From Micromonospora alfalfae (GTDB taxonomy: Bacteria > Actinomycetota > Actinomycetes > Mycobacteriales > Micromonosporaceae), in contig NZ_JAKKFH010000036.1 of NCBI RefSeq assembly GCF_022230925.1, positions 1 to 64,000 on the forward strand: a DNA stretch of 64,000 bases. Reading direction: 5' to 3'. The position numbers and the translations under genes were made by a program. Position 1 is the first letter of the stretch. Each line of letters starts with the position of its first letter. The notes beneath the pieces are model-generated. The model had not been told where the DNA came from and ran no database searches. It saw only the letters and a list, made by a program, of their open reading frames with translations. Below are positions 52,530-61,774 of this stretch, piece after piece.

Positions 52530-52771
52530 CAGCGGCCTCCCCGCTTCTTCGTCATCTGGTAGACCAATGTGGTGGTGCCGACGCCGAGCAGGATGAAGGC
52601 CAGTTGCAGCCAGTAGAAGCGCGGGAAGCCGAAGACCCGGGGCGAGTCGCCATTGAAGAACGCCGGGATCAGCGGCACCACGATGGGGATGAAGAGCAAC
52701 CAGTTCCAGGGGCTGTGGTCCTTCGCCCTGGTCGGCACCGTGGGCGGCGCCTCCGGTTCGGGTGCAGCCAT
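52529..52771 (-). CDS. DUF3311 small membrane protein
   Basis: 80 residues with two membrane helices (LLFIPIVVPLIPAFF and LQLAFILLGVGTTTLVYQM). DUF3311 genes precede SSS symporter genes and probably form a small subunit. ATG 52771 follows CCCCGGAGGTGTGTCAG. Coupled by overlap to the symporter gene. Confidence 0.88.
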   Translation of the reverse strand: MAAPEPEAPPTVPTRAKDHSPWNWLLFIPIVVPLIPAFFNGDSPRVFGFPRFYWLQLAFILLGVGTTTLVYQMTKKRGGR

Positions 52772-52924
52772 CTGACACACCTCCGGGGAGTCGTGGCTTC
52801 CGATGTAACGGCCGGAGGCTACGACTCTGTGACGGCGGTCACCTGACCCGTCCGGAGGGTGCTGCGCCGAACGGCCGGTCGGCTGCGCCGAACGGCGCGG
52901 CCGACCGGCCGGGAGTAAATCGGC

Positions 52925-54100
52925 TCAGAGAGTGGCGAGGTGGGCGGTGTCGTTGACGGTGCGCACTGCCACGCCGCCGTCCGACCACATGTCGAGCACC
53001 GAGATGCCTGCCGCGTCCAGGAAGAGCCGGTGCAGGAAACCGTCGCCGGCCGCGAGGGCGTCGCGCAGCACCAGCTTGATCGGCGAGACGTGCGAGACGG
53101 CCACCACTGTCTCACCGGGGTACGCGGTCAGCAGCCCGCTGATGACGCGGTGCGCGCGTTCGGCGACCTGGGTGAACGACTCCCCGCCGGGCGGCGCGAT
53201 CCGGGGTGAGGCGAGCCAGGCGTCCATCTCCCCCGGCCACTGCTCGCGCACCTCGGCGAAGGTGTGCCCCTCCCACTGGCCGAAGTCGCACTCGATCAGG
53301 TCGTCCTCGGTGCGGACCGGCACGTCACCGAGCGCCCCGGCGATCGACGCCGCGGTGGCCGTACACCGGGACAACGGTGAGCTGAGCACTGCCGCGACGG
53401 ACGGGGCCAGCTCGGCCACCCGGACGCCGGTGGCGCGGGCCTGGGCCCGGCCGCGCTCCGAGAGCGGAACGTCGCCGCGCCCGGAGTAGCGCCGCTGCTC
53501 GGTGTACGCGGTCTCGCCGTGGCGGACCAGGATCAGCCGGGTGGCGGTGAAGGTCGGCCGTGGCTCCCAGGAGGCCGGCGCGGTCGCCGGATCGCTGCCG
53601 ACGATCGGGGTGGCGGGCGTCGTCGAGGGCTGGCCGCCGGCCGGCGTTGGCGCCGGGCGGCCGGGGGCCGCTGTCGCCGACGGCCGACCCGCGGCGGCGT
53701 CCATGGCGGCGTTGGCGAGGGCGTCGGCGTGCCTGTTCTGCTCGCGCGGAATCCAACTGAACCGGACCGCTGCGAACCGGCCCACCAGCGCGGCGGCCTG
53801 GGCGGCGAGGGGCCGCAGGCCGGGGTGCTTGATCTGCCACCGGCCGCACATCTGCTCGACCACCAGCTTGGAGTCCATCCGGACGTCCACCTCGGCGGCG
53901 CCCAGCTCGGCGGCGGCGGTCAACCCGGCGATCAGGCCCTGGTACTCGGCGACGTTGTTGGTGGCCGTGCCGAGCGACTCGGAGCGCTCGGCGAGCACCT
54001 CGCCGGTCTCCGGGTCGCGGACCACCGCGCCGTAGCCGGCGGGGCCGGGGTTGCCCCGGGACCCACCGTCGGCCTCCATGGAGACCACGCGCGGCGCCAC
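52925..54100 (-). CDS. bifunctional RNase H / phosphoglycerate-mutase-like acid phosphatase
   Basis: 391 residues. N-terminal RNase HI domain with Asp11 (MEADGGSRGNPGP), Glu52 (NNVAEYQGL), Asp76 (VRMDSKLVVEQM) and Asp126 (NRHADALAN). A Pro/Thr/Ala linker (about 136-183) leads to a histidine-phosphatase domain with RHGET at 193-197 and SPLSRCTATA. This is the layout of M. tuberculosis Rv2228c (RNase H and CobC-like phosphatase). Three bases after the zinc-ribbon gene. Confidence 0.92.
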   Translation of the reverse strand: MAPRVVSMEADGGSRGNPGPAGYGAVVRDPETGEVLAERSESLGTATNNVAEYQGLIAGLTAAAELGAAEVDVRMDSKLVVEQMCGRWQIKHPGLRPLAAQAAALVGRFAAVRFSWIPREQNRHADALANAAMDAAAGRPSATAAPGRPAPTPAGGQPSTTPATPIVGSDPATAPASWEPRPTFTATRLILVRHGETAYTEQRRYSGRGDVPLSERGRAQARATGVRVAELAPSVAAVLSSPLSRCTATAASIAGALGDVPVRTEDDLIECDFGQWEGHTFAEVREQWPGEMDAWLASPRIAPPGGESFTQVAERAHRVISGLLTAYPGETVVAVSHVSPIKLVLRDALAAGDGFLHRLFLDAAGISVLDMWSDGGVAVRTVNDTAHLATL

Positions 54101-54103
54101 GAC

Positions 54104-54841
54104 CTACAGACCCGACTCGTTGGTGCGGACCATGATCCGTCGGCAGTCCTCGCAGCGGACCACGTCGTCGGGGGCGGCCTTGCGGATCCGGGCCAGGTCG
54201 GCGCCGGACAGGTCCAGGCGGCACCCGCCGCAGCGACCCCCGGTGAGCAGCGCGGCACCCAACCCGGTGTCCTCGCGGATCTTGTCGTAGAGGTTGACCA
54301 GATCGCTGGGGAGGTCGGCGGCGAGCGGCTGACGGGCGCCCCGCTTGAACTCCTCATCCTTGGCGATCTCGGCCAGCGCTTCGTCGCGGCGCTGCTCGGT
54401 CGCGGCCCGCTTGTCCCGGGTCTCGGCCAGCCGCTGCTCCACACCGTCCAGTACGCCCTGCGCGGTTTCCCGCTGCTCCATCAGCTCCAGCTCGGCGTCC
54501 TCCAGGTCGCCCTGGCGGCGCTTGAGCGAGACCAGCTCGTGCTGGAGCGCCTCCAGCTCACGGGCCGGGCCGGTGCCGGCGGCCAGCCGGTTCTCGTCCT
54601 TCTCCTTGCGGGCCCGGACCTGCTCGACGTCCTTCTCCAACCGGGCGATGTCCCGGTCCAGGTCGTCCACCGCCACCTGGGCGCGGACCCGCTCGTCCTC
54701 CATCGACGACAGCTCCCGGGCCAGCGACTCCAGCTCGGCCCGCTCGGGAAGCGAACGCCTGCGGTGGGCGAGTTGGGCGAGGTTGGTGTCGATCGCCTGG
54801 AGGTCGAGCAGGCGGCGCTGCACCTGAGGGTCAGCCTTCAC
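54104..54841 (-). CDS. coiled-coil protein with C-terminal C4 zinc ribbon (CT398 type)
   Basis: 245 residues. A long heptad-rich coiled coil (about 10-180) precedes a zinc ribbon with Cys204, Cys207, Cys230 and Cys233 (CGGC and CEDC). Homologous to Rv2229c, whose cellular role is unknown; possible RNA or polymerase-associated adapter. Overlaps the Nif3-like gene by 11 bases. Confidence 0.9.
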   Translation of the reverse strand: MKADPQVQRRLLDLQAIDTNLAQLAHRRRSLPERAELESLARELSSMEDERVRAQVAVDDLDRDIARLEKDVEQVRARKEKDENRLAAGTGPARELEALQHELVSLKRRQGDLEDAELELMEQRETAQGVLDGVEQRLAETRDKRAATEQRRDEALAEIAKDEEFKRGARQPLAADLPSDLVNLYDKIREDTGLGAALLTGGRCGGCRLDLSGADLARIRKAAPDDVVRCEDCRRIMVRTNESGL

Positions 54842-55712
54842 GGTCGGGCTCCTTGTCGTCCACAGCGGGTGCGGCGGGTGCGGCGGCGTGCACGGTCCAC
54901 GGGTCGGTGTCCAGGTCGGACACCAGCGTCTCGACGTCCAGCGCCTCCCGGAGGAAAGCGGCCAGGTCGTCCAGCCACGGTCGTTCGGTCGCCCAGTGGG
55001 CGGCGTCGATCAGGGCGGGACCATCGGCGGCGAGGTGCTCGCCGGCCGGGTGGTGCCGCAGGTCGGCGGTGAGGAACGCGTCCACCCCGGCGGCGGTCGC
55101 GGCGCCGAGGAAGCTGTCCCCCGACCCGCCGCTGACGGCGAGGGTACGAACCATACGCCCGGGATCCCCCGCCGCGCGAACTCCCCAGGACGTGACGGGG
55201 AGCACCGCCGCCGCGTGCCGGGTCAGCTCGGCGAGGGTCATCGGCTGGGGCAGTTCGCCGATCCGGCCGAAACCCCTGTCGTCGCCGTGAGCGGGCGAGC
55301 CGGGCGCGGGTCGTTGCAGTGGGCGCAGACCGCTGAGCCCGAAGCGGGCGGCGAGGGCGTCGGAGACGCCCGGGGAGGCCACGTCGGCGTTGGTGTGCGC
55401 CGCGTAGAGCGCCACCCCGGCCCGGATCAACTGGTGGATGATCCGCCCCTTGAAGGTCGTCGCGGCGACCGAGGACACCCCGCGCAGCAGCAGCGGGTGA
55501 TGCGCGACGATCATGTCCGCGTCGGCGGCGAGGGCTTCCTCGACAGTCTCGGGCACCACGTCGACCACGCAGAGCACCCGGCGGACCGGGGCGGCCGGCT
55601 CACCGAGCACCAGGCCCACCCGGTCCCACTCCTCCGCCCAGACCGGCGGAAAGCGCCGTTCCAGCGCGGCCACCACGTCGCTGACTGTGGGGGCGGATCC
55701 GCTTGTGCTCAC
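54831..55712 (-). CDS. Nif3-like dinuclear metal-centre hexameric protein
   Basis: 293 residues. Nif3/YbgI features: WDRVGLVLG, VAHHPLLLRG (metal-ligand histidines), AAHTNADVA, and GVDAFLTADLRHHPAGEHLA toward the C-terminus. Family members bind two metals; proposed to act as GTP cyclohydrolase I type 2-like proteins, not proven. GTG 55712 is chosen. The three genes Nif3, zinc ribbon, RNase H/phosphatase form one leftward operon as in mycobacteria. Confidence 0.9.
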   Translation of the reverse strand: MSTSGSAPTVSDVVAALERRFPPVWAEEWDRVGLVLGEPAAPVRRVLCVVDVVPETVEEALAADADMIVAHHPLLLRGVSSVAATTFKGRIIHQLIRAGVALYAAHTNADVASPGVSDALAARFGLSGLRPLQRPAPGSPAHGDDRGFGRIGELPQPMTLAELTRHAAAVLPVTSWGVRAAGDPGRMVRTLAVSGGSGDSFLGAATAAGVDAFLTADLRHHPAGEHLAADGPALIDAAHWATERPWLDDLAAFLREALDVETLVSDLDTDPWTVHAAAPAAPAVDDKEPDREG

Positions 55713-55794
55713 GGCGGGCCAGCTTACCGGCGTCGGGGCCGCCGGGCGGTGACACCCGGCCCGGCCGCGTCGGGTGGAAGATCTTCCGGACGCG

Positions 55795-56367
55795 CTAGAC
55801 GGCGCTCCAGGAGACGGTCTGCAGTGCGGCCAGCGGCATCGCCCAGGGGAAGGCGTGCAGGTGCTGTTCCCCCGTTCCGGGCGGATGCAGAGCGATGACA
55901 TCGTCGCCGAAGAGCACAGTGACGCCCCACTCGGCCAACCGGGCCACCCCGGCACGAAACGCCGGGTGGCAGGCCATCGCCGCGTTTGTGTACGGCACCG
56001 CCACGATGGGGACGCCCTTGCCCTGGGCCTCGACCAACAGCCCGAGCGCCAGCGTGTCGGTGATCCCGGCGGCCCACTTGTTGACGGTGTTGACGGTGGC
56101 CGGGCAGACGATCATGGCGTCGGCGGGTGGCAGCACGTCCGGGTCACCGGGGTTCTTGTAGTGCGTCCGCACCGGGTGGCCGGTCTGCCGGATCAGGGCC
56201 GACTGGTCGACGAACTTCGCGCCGTCCGGCGTGGTGACCACGCAGACGTCCCAACCGTCGCGTTGGGCGAGGTCGACCAGACGACCGACGTGCCGAGCCA
56301 GCGGCGAACCGCAGGCGATGACGTAGAGCACCTCGCGGTGCCCGCTGTTGCGCGCTGCACCGGCCAT
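55795..56367 (-). CDS. HFCD-family flavoprotein
   Basis: 190 residues. It matches phosphopantothenoylcysteine decarboxylase-like flavoproteins: an N-terminal LYVIACGSPLARHV, PADAMIVCPATVNTVNKWAAGITDTL in the flavin-binding region, and a late CHPAFRAG segment. It lacks the fused synthetase of Dfp. Peptide-modifying relatives (EpiD, MrsD) have the same fold. It lies 16 bases after the XRE regulator gene stop, so likely cotranscribed; a peptide or CoA-precursor substrate is open. Confidence 0.85.
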   Translation of the reverse strand: MAGAARNSGHREVLYVIACGSPLARHVGRLVDLAQRDGWDVCVVTTPDGAKFVDQSALIRQTGHPVRTHYKNPGDPDVLPPADAMIVCPATVNTVNKWAAGITDTLALGLLVEAQGKGVPIVAVPYTNAAMACHPAFRAGVARLAEWGVTVLFGDDVIALHPPGTGEQHLHAFPWAMPLAALQTVSWSAV

Positions 56368-56383
56368 CAGACCGGCTCCGCGC

Positions 56384-57613
56384 TCATACCCCTACTCCCA
56401 TGTGCTCAGCCAACTCCGCTACCGGAGAAGGCGGCGCACCACGTGTGCGACGGAGGATGTCGGACATCACCTCGTGCGCGATCGGCCGGCAGCGGATCTC
56501 CGACGGGGCGAGCCGATCACCGAGCAGCAGCATCTCGCCGGCGTTCGCCACGTCGCCTATCTGGGCGTACCCGCGGGCGATGTCGAGCAGGTGGTGCGCG
56601 CGGCGCTCGGGCAGCAGCGCGTTGAAGGAGGGCTCCGCGATGCGCAGCTGGTGCACCTCCACGGCCCGCCCCCCGTCGCCCAGCTCCACGGCGGCGGCGG
56701 CCCGGTGCAGCTCCACATTTGTCGGGCCGAACGACGTCCAGTAGTGGTTGTAGTCGCCGCCGAGCAGAGTGGCGGCCTCCTGCGCGCAGTTGATCAGGTC
56801 GTCGACGCTGGCCGAGTCACCGATGCGGGACGCGGCCATCGCCCCCTGGAGCAGCAGCATCCCGTAGACGGAGAGCCGGGCCGGCGAGACCTCGTTGCTG
56901 CCACCCGGCGCCAGCCGGTTGGCGATCTGGACGTTCAGCTCCAGCGCGGGGCGGGCCCGGCCCATCGCGACCAGGGCGTTGCACACCCGGGTGGTGGCGA
57001 TCCCGGCGAGCAGCGGGTCGTCGGCCCGCTGGGCCACCGCCATCGACCGGTCGGCGGCCAACCAGGCGAGCTCGCACTCGCCGAGCTTGCGCAGCACCGA
57101 GGAGGCGATCTGGTAGACCTGACCGAGCAGGTGGGCCGCCTCGGCGGCCTGCTCACCGCCGTAGGCGGCGTCGGCCGCCTGGGCGTCGCGCAGCAGCTTC
57201 GGCAGCGCCCGGGTGAGCATCCCGTAGCGGCCGTACTGGTAGGTGAGCCAGGCGTGGTTGACGGCCTTGCGCATGTCGTCCATCGGTGGCGGGTACGGCG
57301 CCGCGTCGAAGTACGCGCTCATCGAGTCGTAGCGTTCCAGCGCCGCCCGGATCTCCTGCACCTCGACCTGGTCGATGCAGTTGAGGGCGTCGGCGCGCCG
57401 CTCCGGATCCTTACCCATCAGCAGTTGGACGTCCATCTGGAGGATGTCGGCGATCTCGTAGAGGACGGAGAACTTGTCCAACCGTCGGACGCCGCGTTCG
57501 ACCTTGTCCACCCAGCTCTTGGACTTGCCCAGCCGGTCCGCGAAGACCTGCTGCGACATCTTGCGTCGCCCCCGCCAGTAGGCAACTCGCCGTCCTATGG
57601 GTAGCTCGTCCAT
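56384..57613 (-). CDS. XRE-family regulator with TPR-like C-terminus
   Basis: 409 residues. N-terminal helix-turn-helix (MSQQVFADRLGKSKSWVDKVERGVRR) and a long helical repeat part, similar in plan to Streptomyces regulators of secondary metabolism. It probably senses a peptide or small molecule. ATG 57613 follows AGGGGAGGA. It leads to the flavoprotein gene and is divergent from the primase-like gene. Confidence 0.87.
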   Translation of the reverse strand: MDELPIGRRVAYWRGRRKMSQQVFADRLGKSKSWVDKVERGVRRLDKFSVLYEIADILQMDVQLLMGKDPERRADALNCIDQVEVQEIRAALERYDSMSAYFDAAPYPPPMDDMRKAVNHAWLTYQYGRYGMLTRALPKLLRDAQAADAAYGGEQAAEAAHLLGQVYQIASSVLRKLGECELAWLAADRSMAVAQRADDPLLAGIATTRVCNALVAMGRARPALELNVQIANRLAPGGSNEVSPARLSVYGMLLLQGAMAASRIGDSASVDDLINCAQEAATLLGGDYNHYWTSFGPTNVELHRAAAAVELGDGGRAVEVHQLRIAEPSFNALLPERRAHHLLDIARGYAQIGDVANAGEMLLLGDRLAPSEIRCRPIAHEVMSDILRRTRGAPPSPVAELAEHMGVGV

Positions 57614-57861
57614 CTCCCCATCCTCCCCTGCCACCGACAACCAATCGAGTCGGGGCGATGTCCGCGGGTGCGGCGACTGCCATTCGTTTTCAGGTTTTCG
57701 CTGGTCGCACAGGATGTACGTCAGCCGTACAGGTAGTCCTCGTACTTTTCGTGCAAGTTGCACGGGCCGTTCGTCAACCTCAACGATCGTGGGTTACGGC
57801 AGTGACGGTGCTCGACATGCGACCTGGCGAACGCCGGGCCCGACGAGAGGAGTTGGCACAC

Positions 57862-58533
57862 ATGTGGGGGAATGTCGTACCGCGCGTTGCCGAACTGTCG
57901 CCGCTGGAACGGGTCCGGCTGCGCCGGGTCGCCATCCGGTACGCGGTACACGGCTGGGAGGTCACCCCGGGTGCCTGTCTGGCCCGCAGCCGCTTCGTCT
58001 GCGGGCGGGCCGGCTGCCCCACGGTGGGCTGCCACCCCGCCCTGGAGAACTGGGAACTGGCCGCCAGCGCCGACCCGGCCCGGGTGGCCACCTGGTGGCG
58101 GAGCCGACCGCACGGGGTGCTGCTGCCCACCGGCCGGGCCTTCGACGTGCTGGAGGTGCCCGCCCACCTCGGCCGGCACGTGCTCGACGCGGTCCAGATC
58201 CACCCGGCCGGCACCGGCGTACGCGGACCGGTGCTGGTCACGCCCACCGGACGGTGGATGTTCCTGGTCCGCCCCGGCGACCCGCTCCGACCGGAGTTGG
58301 AGCACTGCTTCCACGTGGTCCGGCACGGGCCGGGCTCGTGGATCCCCGCGCCGCCCACCCGGTTGCCGGAGGGCACGGTCCGCTGGGCGGTCGCCCCGGA
58401 ACAGGCACGTTGGCAGCTTCCGGATTCGTACCTCGTGCAGAACACGTTGATCGGGGCGCTGCGCGCCGCCGGGGTGACGCTCGCCCCCGACCTGCTCCCC
58501 GGTCACCTGCCGCTGCCCCGTCGAGGCATGTGA
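57862..58533 (+). CDS. primase-polymerase-like (bifunctional DNA primase/polymerase N-terminal) protein
   Basis: About 223 residues. The first part, AIRYAVHGWEVTPGACL, a Cys-rich loop (CGRAGCPTVGCHPA) and LLPTGRAFDVLEVPAHLG, recall the prim-pol N-terminal domain widely seen in actinobacteria, here without helicase. Catalytic residues are not clearly complete, so activity is uncertain. ATG 57862 follows GAGAGGAG; upstream in-frame starts are possible. Divergent from the XRE regulator, gap about 250 bases with no gene. Confidence 0.6.
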   Translation: MWGNVVPRVAELSPLERVRLRRVAIRYAVHGWEVTPGACLARSRFVCGRAGCPTVGCHPALENWELAASADPARVATWWRSRPHGVLLPTGRAFDVLEVPAHLGRHVLDAVQIHPAGTGVRGPVLVTPTGRWMFLVRPGDPLRPELEHCFHVVRHGPGSWIPAPPTRLPEGTVRWAVAPEQARWQLPDSYLVQNTLIGALRAAGVTLAPDLLPGHLPLPRRGM

Positions 58534-58638
58534 AACCGGCCCGGTCGACGATTCGATCCGGTGCCCGACAGCGTCGCCGAGGCGTCGGTCCTCGTTGACA
58601 GGGGGACGGTGCGAACGCGCGCCACGAACGGGGGAACG

Positions 58639-58800
58639 ATGTCCACCAACGACAGAGCGCCTCACCCCGGCGGCACCGAGCCGCCCCGGCGCAGCCACCC
58701 GGGGCGCCGCTGGGCCGGCACCCGACCGTCCGGGTCCCGCCCCGGCCGCCCACGCCCCACCGGCTCCCGCCCAGCCGGCACCCACCGCCCCATCCGCTAG
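58639..58800 (+). CDS. possible small basic protein
   Basis: 53 codons from ATG 58639 (after GGGGGAACG), rich in Arg, Pro and Gly. It may be real but composition alone cannot show this. The gap 58534-58964 otherwise contains only the palindrome at 58851-58920. Confidence 0.25.
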   Translation: MSTNDRAPHPGGTEPPRRSHPGRRWAGTRPSGSRPGRPRPTGSRPAGTHRPIR

Positions 58801-58850
58801 TAGCTCCCCGCTCTCGGCTCCCCCTCCCCGCACCCCCACCCCGCTCTCGG

Positions 58851-58920
58851 CGATCTTGCACTTGCTGTCCCGACAAAATGCACGTAACGGGACGAACCAG
58901 CAACCGAAACTGCAAGATCG
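58851..58920. repeat. GATC-tipped palindrome, subfamily E
   Basis: Tips CGATCTTGCA and TGCAAGATCG, with inner GTCCCG and CGGGAC. 70 bases, between convergent genes. Only one copy in this window. Confidence 0.85.
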
Positions 58921-58964
58921 CGGGGAGCGAAGGGGAGCGCGGGGCGCGGGGGGCGCGTAAGGGG

Positions 58965-59735
58965 CTAGTCGGTTAGGGGGAGGTCGACGGAGTGGTGCTG
59001 GCGGGCGTTGTCGGTTATCGCCGCGTGGGTGTGGTCGTTCAGGCGGGCCAGCCAGTTGAGGCCGGGAGTGCCCATGGCGAGGGCGGCGGTGGCGTACGCG
59101 TCGGCCAACCCGAGGTCGGTGCCGACAACGGTCACCGAGCGCAGCCCACTGGCCGGTGCGCCGCGGCGCGGGTCCAGCACGTGCCGGCCCCGCTCGTACA
59201 CGCCTGACGTCGCCACGGCCAGGTCGGTCCCGCTGAGGACCAGGCAGGCCGCCATCGCGTCCCACGGGTGCCGGATGCCGATGCGCCACGGCTCCCCCGA
59301 CGGCGACAGACCCCGCACCCGTACGTCGCCGCCAGCGTTCACGCAGTGGTTGACGGCACCGGCGGCGACGAGGCGGTCCGAGGCGACCTGGGCCGCCCAG
59401 CCCTTGACGTAGCCGGACGGGTCGAGCCGACCGGTGGCGTACGCGTCGAAGAACCCATCGGTGGCGCCCCACAGGTCGGCGCAGGTCTCCAGCACGTACC
59501 GCAGGTCCGCGGACGCCTCGGAGAGCAGCACCTCACCCCTGTCGAAGCGGCACACCTCGCTGTCCGGCTTGTAGGTGCTGAACCGTCCGTCCACCTCGTG
59601 CATCCAGGCGAAGACCTCGTCCGCCAACTCGCGCAGTGTCGCCGGTGGCAGGTCGTCGGCGAGGTCCAGCGTGATCGTCGTACCCATGATCTGTTCGACC
59701 CGGCACAGCCCGGGTCGGGTCAGCGTGGCCCGCAC
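58965..59735 (-). CDS. apbE: FAD:protein FMN transferase (flavin transferase)
   Basis: 256 residues. ApbE signatures: MGTTITLDL near the start, VDGRFSTYKPDSEV, a GRLDPSGYVKGWA segment, NAGGDVRVRG and DAYATAALAMG. It attaches FMN to a Thr of partner proteins. It starts one base after the FMN-binding gene ends, so it flavinylates that product. No signal peptide visible. Last gene of a five-gene operon. Confidence 0.92.
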   Translation of the reverse strand: MRATLTRPGLCRVEQIMGTTITLDLADDLPPATLRELADEVFAWMHEVDGRFSTYKPDSEVCRFDRGEVLLSEASADLRYVLETCADLWGATDGFFDAYATGRLDPSGYVKGWAAQVASDRLVAAGAVNHCVNAGGDVRVRGLSPSGEPWRIGIRHPWDAMAACLVLSGTDLAVATSGVYERGRHVLDPRRGAPASGLRSVTVVGTDLGLADAYATAALAMGTPGLNWLARLNDHTHAAITDNARQHHSVDLPLTD

Positions 59736-59736
59736 G

Positions 59737-60342
59737 TCAGAATGCCTGCTCGATGGCGGACCGCAACGACTGCTTGTAGGAGTTGCTGGTCTCGGTGGCC
59801 CCGGAGACGGTGTTGAGGTTCGCGTTCTGCTTTCGCACCACCTCACTGGGGGTGCCAGGAGCGCCGGTGCCGTCGTAGGCGAGACGGACGTCGCCGCTGT
59901 GGATGTCGGATTCACCCCCGCTGGGCAGCGACAGCGCCACGGCCTCGACGATCCGGCTACCCGAGACGACGATCTGCACCTGCACGTACCCGTACTCGTT
60001 CTCGAAGCCGTTGCCGGTGACCCGGCGGGTGGTCGACTGGGGCGCCTTGGTGGTGGTCCGTGGCGCGCTGGGGGCCTTCGTCGTCCTGGTGCCCGACGGG
60101 CGCGCGGTGGTCTTGCCGGGCTTGGGCGACGTCGACGGCTTGGCGCTTCCCGATGGTGTCGGCGTGCCGGCGGCCGGGTCGGTGCCCGGCGCACCCGGTT
60201 CGGTGCCCGGCCCGGAGGGGTTGACCGGCTGCGCGGTCGGCAGGTTCTGGGCGACCTGGCTGGTGCCTGGCGAGCCCTTGAACACCACAAGCGCTGTGGT
60301 GCTGGCGGCCAGGCCGGTGATCGCGAGGAGCGCGCGACGCAT
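59737..60342 (-). CDS. membrane-anchored FMN-binding domain protein
   Basis: 201 residues. An N-terminal membrane segment, then a Pro/Thr/Ser-rich wall-spanning linker (about 30-105), then an FMN-binding domain with SGAT at 180-183; Thr183 would be the covalent FMN site for ApbE. It likely passes electrons at the outer face. It follows the ferric-reductase-like gene by 13 bases and precedes apbE by one. Confidence 0.92.
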   Translation of the reverse strand: MRRALLAITGLAASTTALVVFKGSPGTSQVAQNLPTAQPVNPSGPGTEPGAPGTDPAAGTPTPSGSAKPSTSPKPGKTTARPSGTRTTKAPSAPRTTTKAPQSTTRRVTGNGFENEYGYVQVQIVVSGSRIVEAVALSLPSGGESDIHSGDVRLAYDGTGAPGTPSEVVRKQNANLNTVSGATETSNSYKQSLRSAIEQAF

Positions 60343-60355
60343 GGGGATGCCCTTC

Positions 60356-61774
60356 CTACAGCTCGAACGTGGCCAGATGGATCTGCCGTCGGGGCACGCC
60401 GGCCCGCCGCAGCGCCCGCACCGACTGTTCCACCAACCCGGGCGGCCCGCACAGGTAGACGTCGCGTCGGGCCACGTCGGGCACCAGTTGCCGCAGCCCG
60501 TCCGGGCTCATCAGCTGGCGGGGGCCGGGGTCGTCGCGGGAGCCGATGACGTACCAGACGGAGGTGTCGCGTTCCTGGGCCAGCCAGTCCAACTCGCGGC
60601 TGAGCAGCACGTCGGCCGGTGTGCGGGCGCGGTAGATCAGCGCGGCGCCCGGCGGCAACTCCTCCAGCATGGCCCGGATCGGCGTGATGCCGCTGCCACC
60701 GGCGATCAGCAGCGCCCGCTCGCGGAGCCGGTGCGCGGCGGTGAAGGTTCCCGACGGGCCTTCGGCCCAGACCCGGGTGCCCGGTTCCAGGTCGCGCAGG
60801 TCGGCGGTGTGGGTGCCAACCACCTTGACGGTGACCCGCAGCCAGCGGCCGTTCGCGGCGGCGGAGACGGAGAACGGGTGTGACTGCCACCAGCAGCCCC
60901 GGGTGAGGAACCGCCAGCGGAAGTGTTGGCCGCCGAGCATCGCCAGCCGGCCGAGCCGCTCCCCAGTGAGGTAGATGGAGATGGTGTCGGTGCTCTCGGC
61001 GACCACGTCGGCGACCCGCAGCTTGTAGCGCAGGTTGAACGCCAGCGGTGCGATCACGCGGCCCCAGAGCAGGGCGGCGACCACCAGCACGTACAGCGCG
61101 ATCCAGCCGGTGCGCACCGGGCCGGGCCGGTACAGCTGCGCGCCGTGGGTGAACTGGTGGCCGAAGCCGAGCAGCAGGATGAGGTAGCTGGACAGGTGCA
61201 GCAGGTGCCACATCTCGTAGGGCAACGCCCGCCGGATCGCCCGGATGCTGCTGAAGCCGACCAGCATCATGATGCCGGCCGCGACGAACGCCGAGACCAT
61301 GTCCTCGTAGTCGCCGAGCAACGTGCCGACCTCGGCGAGGATCGACTGGTTACGCAGGTCGGCGTAGCCGACCAGGATCAGCGACATGTGCGCCAGCACG
61401 GTGACCAGCAGTGTGGCGCCGATGTCCCGGTGCCAGCGGGCCATGTGCTCGCCGCCGATCCACCGTTCCAGCACCGGCAGTCGGCTCATCATCAGCACCT
61501 GCACCAGCAGCAGGTAGCCGGCGACCAGGCCGGTGATCCGGCCGGCCGCGGTGACGGTGGTCGCTGTGCTCCGCAACGATCCGGCCGGGGTGCCCAGCCA
61601 CCAGGGCAGCACGCTGGCGAGCAGGCCGACCAGGAGCAGCACGCCCAGCAGCCGTCGGCCGCCGGGCCCGCGCCGGTCCGGGATCTGCGGGGGTACGGGC
61701 GCAGCCGACCGGCCGCCGTGCCGGGACGAGGTCCCGGTACGACGGCCGGCGGCGTGGGTGTGCGAATACGTCAC
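60356..61774 (-). CDS. ferric-reductase-like transmembrane flavoprotein
   Basis: 472 residues. About six membrane helices (41-240) with paired His (RWHRDIGATLLV, and EMWHLLHLSSY) for haem, then FAD and NAD(P)-binding domains: HPFSVSA, LLIAGGSGITPIRAM and YLCGPPGLVE. It moves electrons from cytosolic NAD(P)H across the membrane, presumably to the FMN protein next door. Overlaps the DUF1501 gene by ATGA. Confidence 0.92.
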   Translation of the reverse strand: MTYSHTHAAGRRTGTSSRHGGRSAAPVPPQIPDRRGPGGRRLLGVLLLVGLLASVLPWWLGTPAGSLRSTATTVTAAGRITGLVAGYLLLVQVLMMSRLPVLERWIGGEHMARWHRDIGATLLVTVLAHMSLILVGYADLRNQSILAEVGTLLGDYEDMVSAFVAAGIMMLVGFSSIRAIRRALPYEMWHLLHLSSYLILLLGFGHQFTHGAQLYRPGPVRTGWIALYVLVVAALLWGRVIAPLAFNLRYKLRVADVVAESTDTISIYLTGERLGRLAMLGGQHFRWRFLTRGCWWQSHPFSVSAAANGRWLRVTVKVVGTHTADLRDLEPGTRVWAEGPSGTFTAAHRLRERALLIAGGSGITPIRAMLEELPPGAALIYRARTPADVLLSRELDWLAQERDTSVWYVIGSRDDPGPRQLMSPDGLRQLVPDVARRDVYLCGPPGLVEQSVRALRRAGVPRRQIHLATFEL

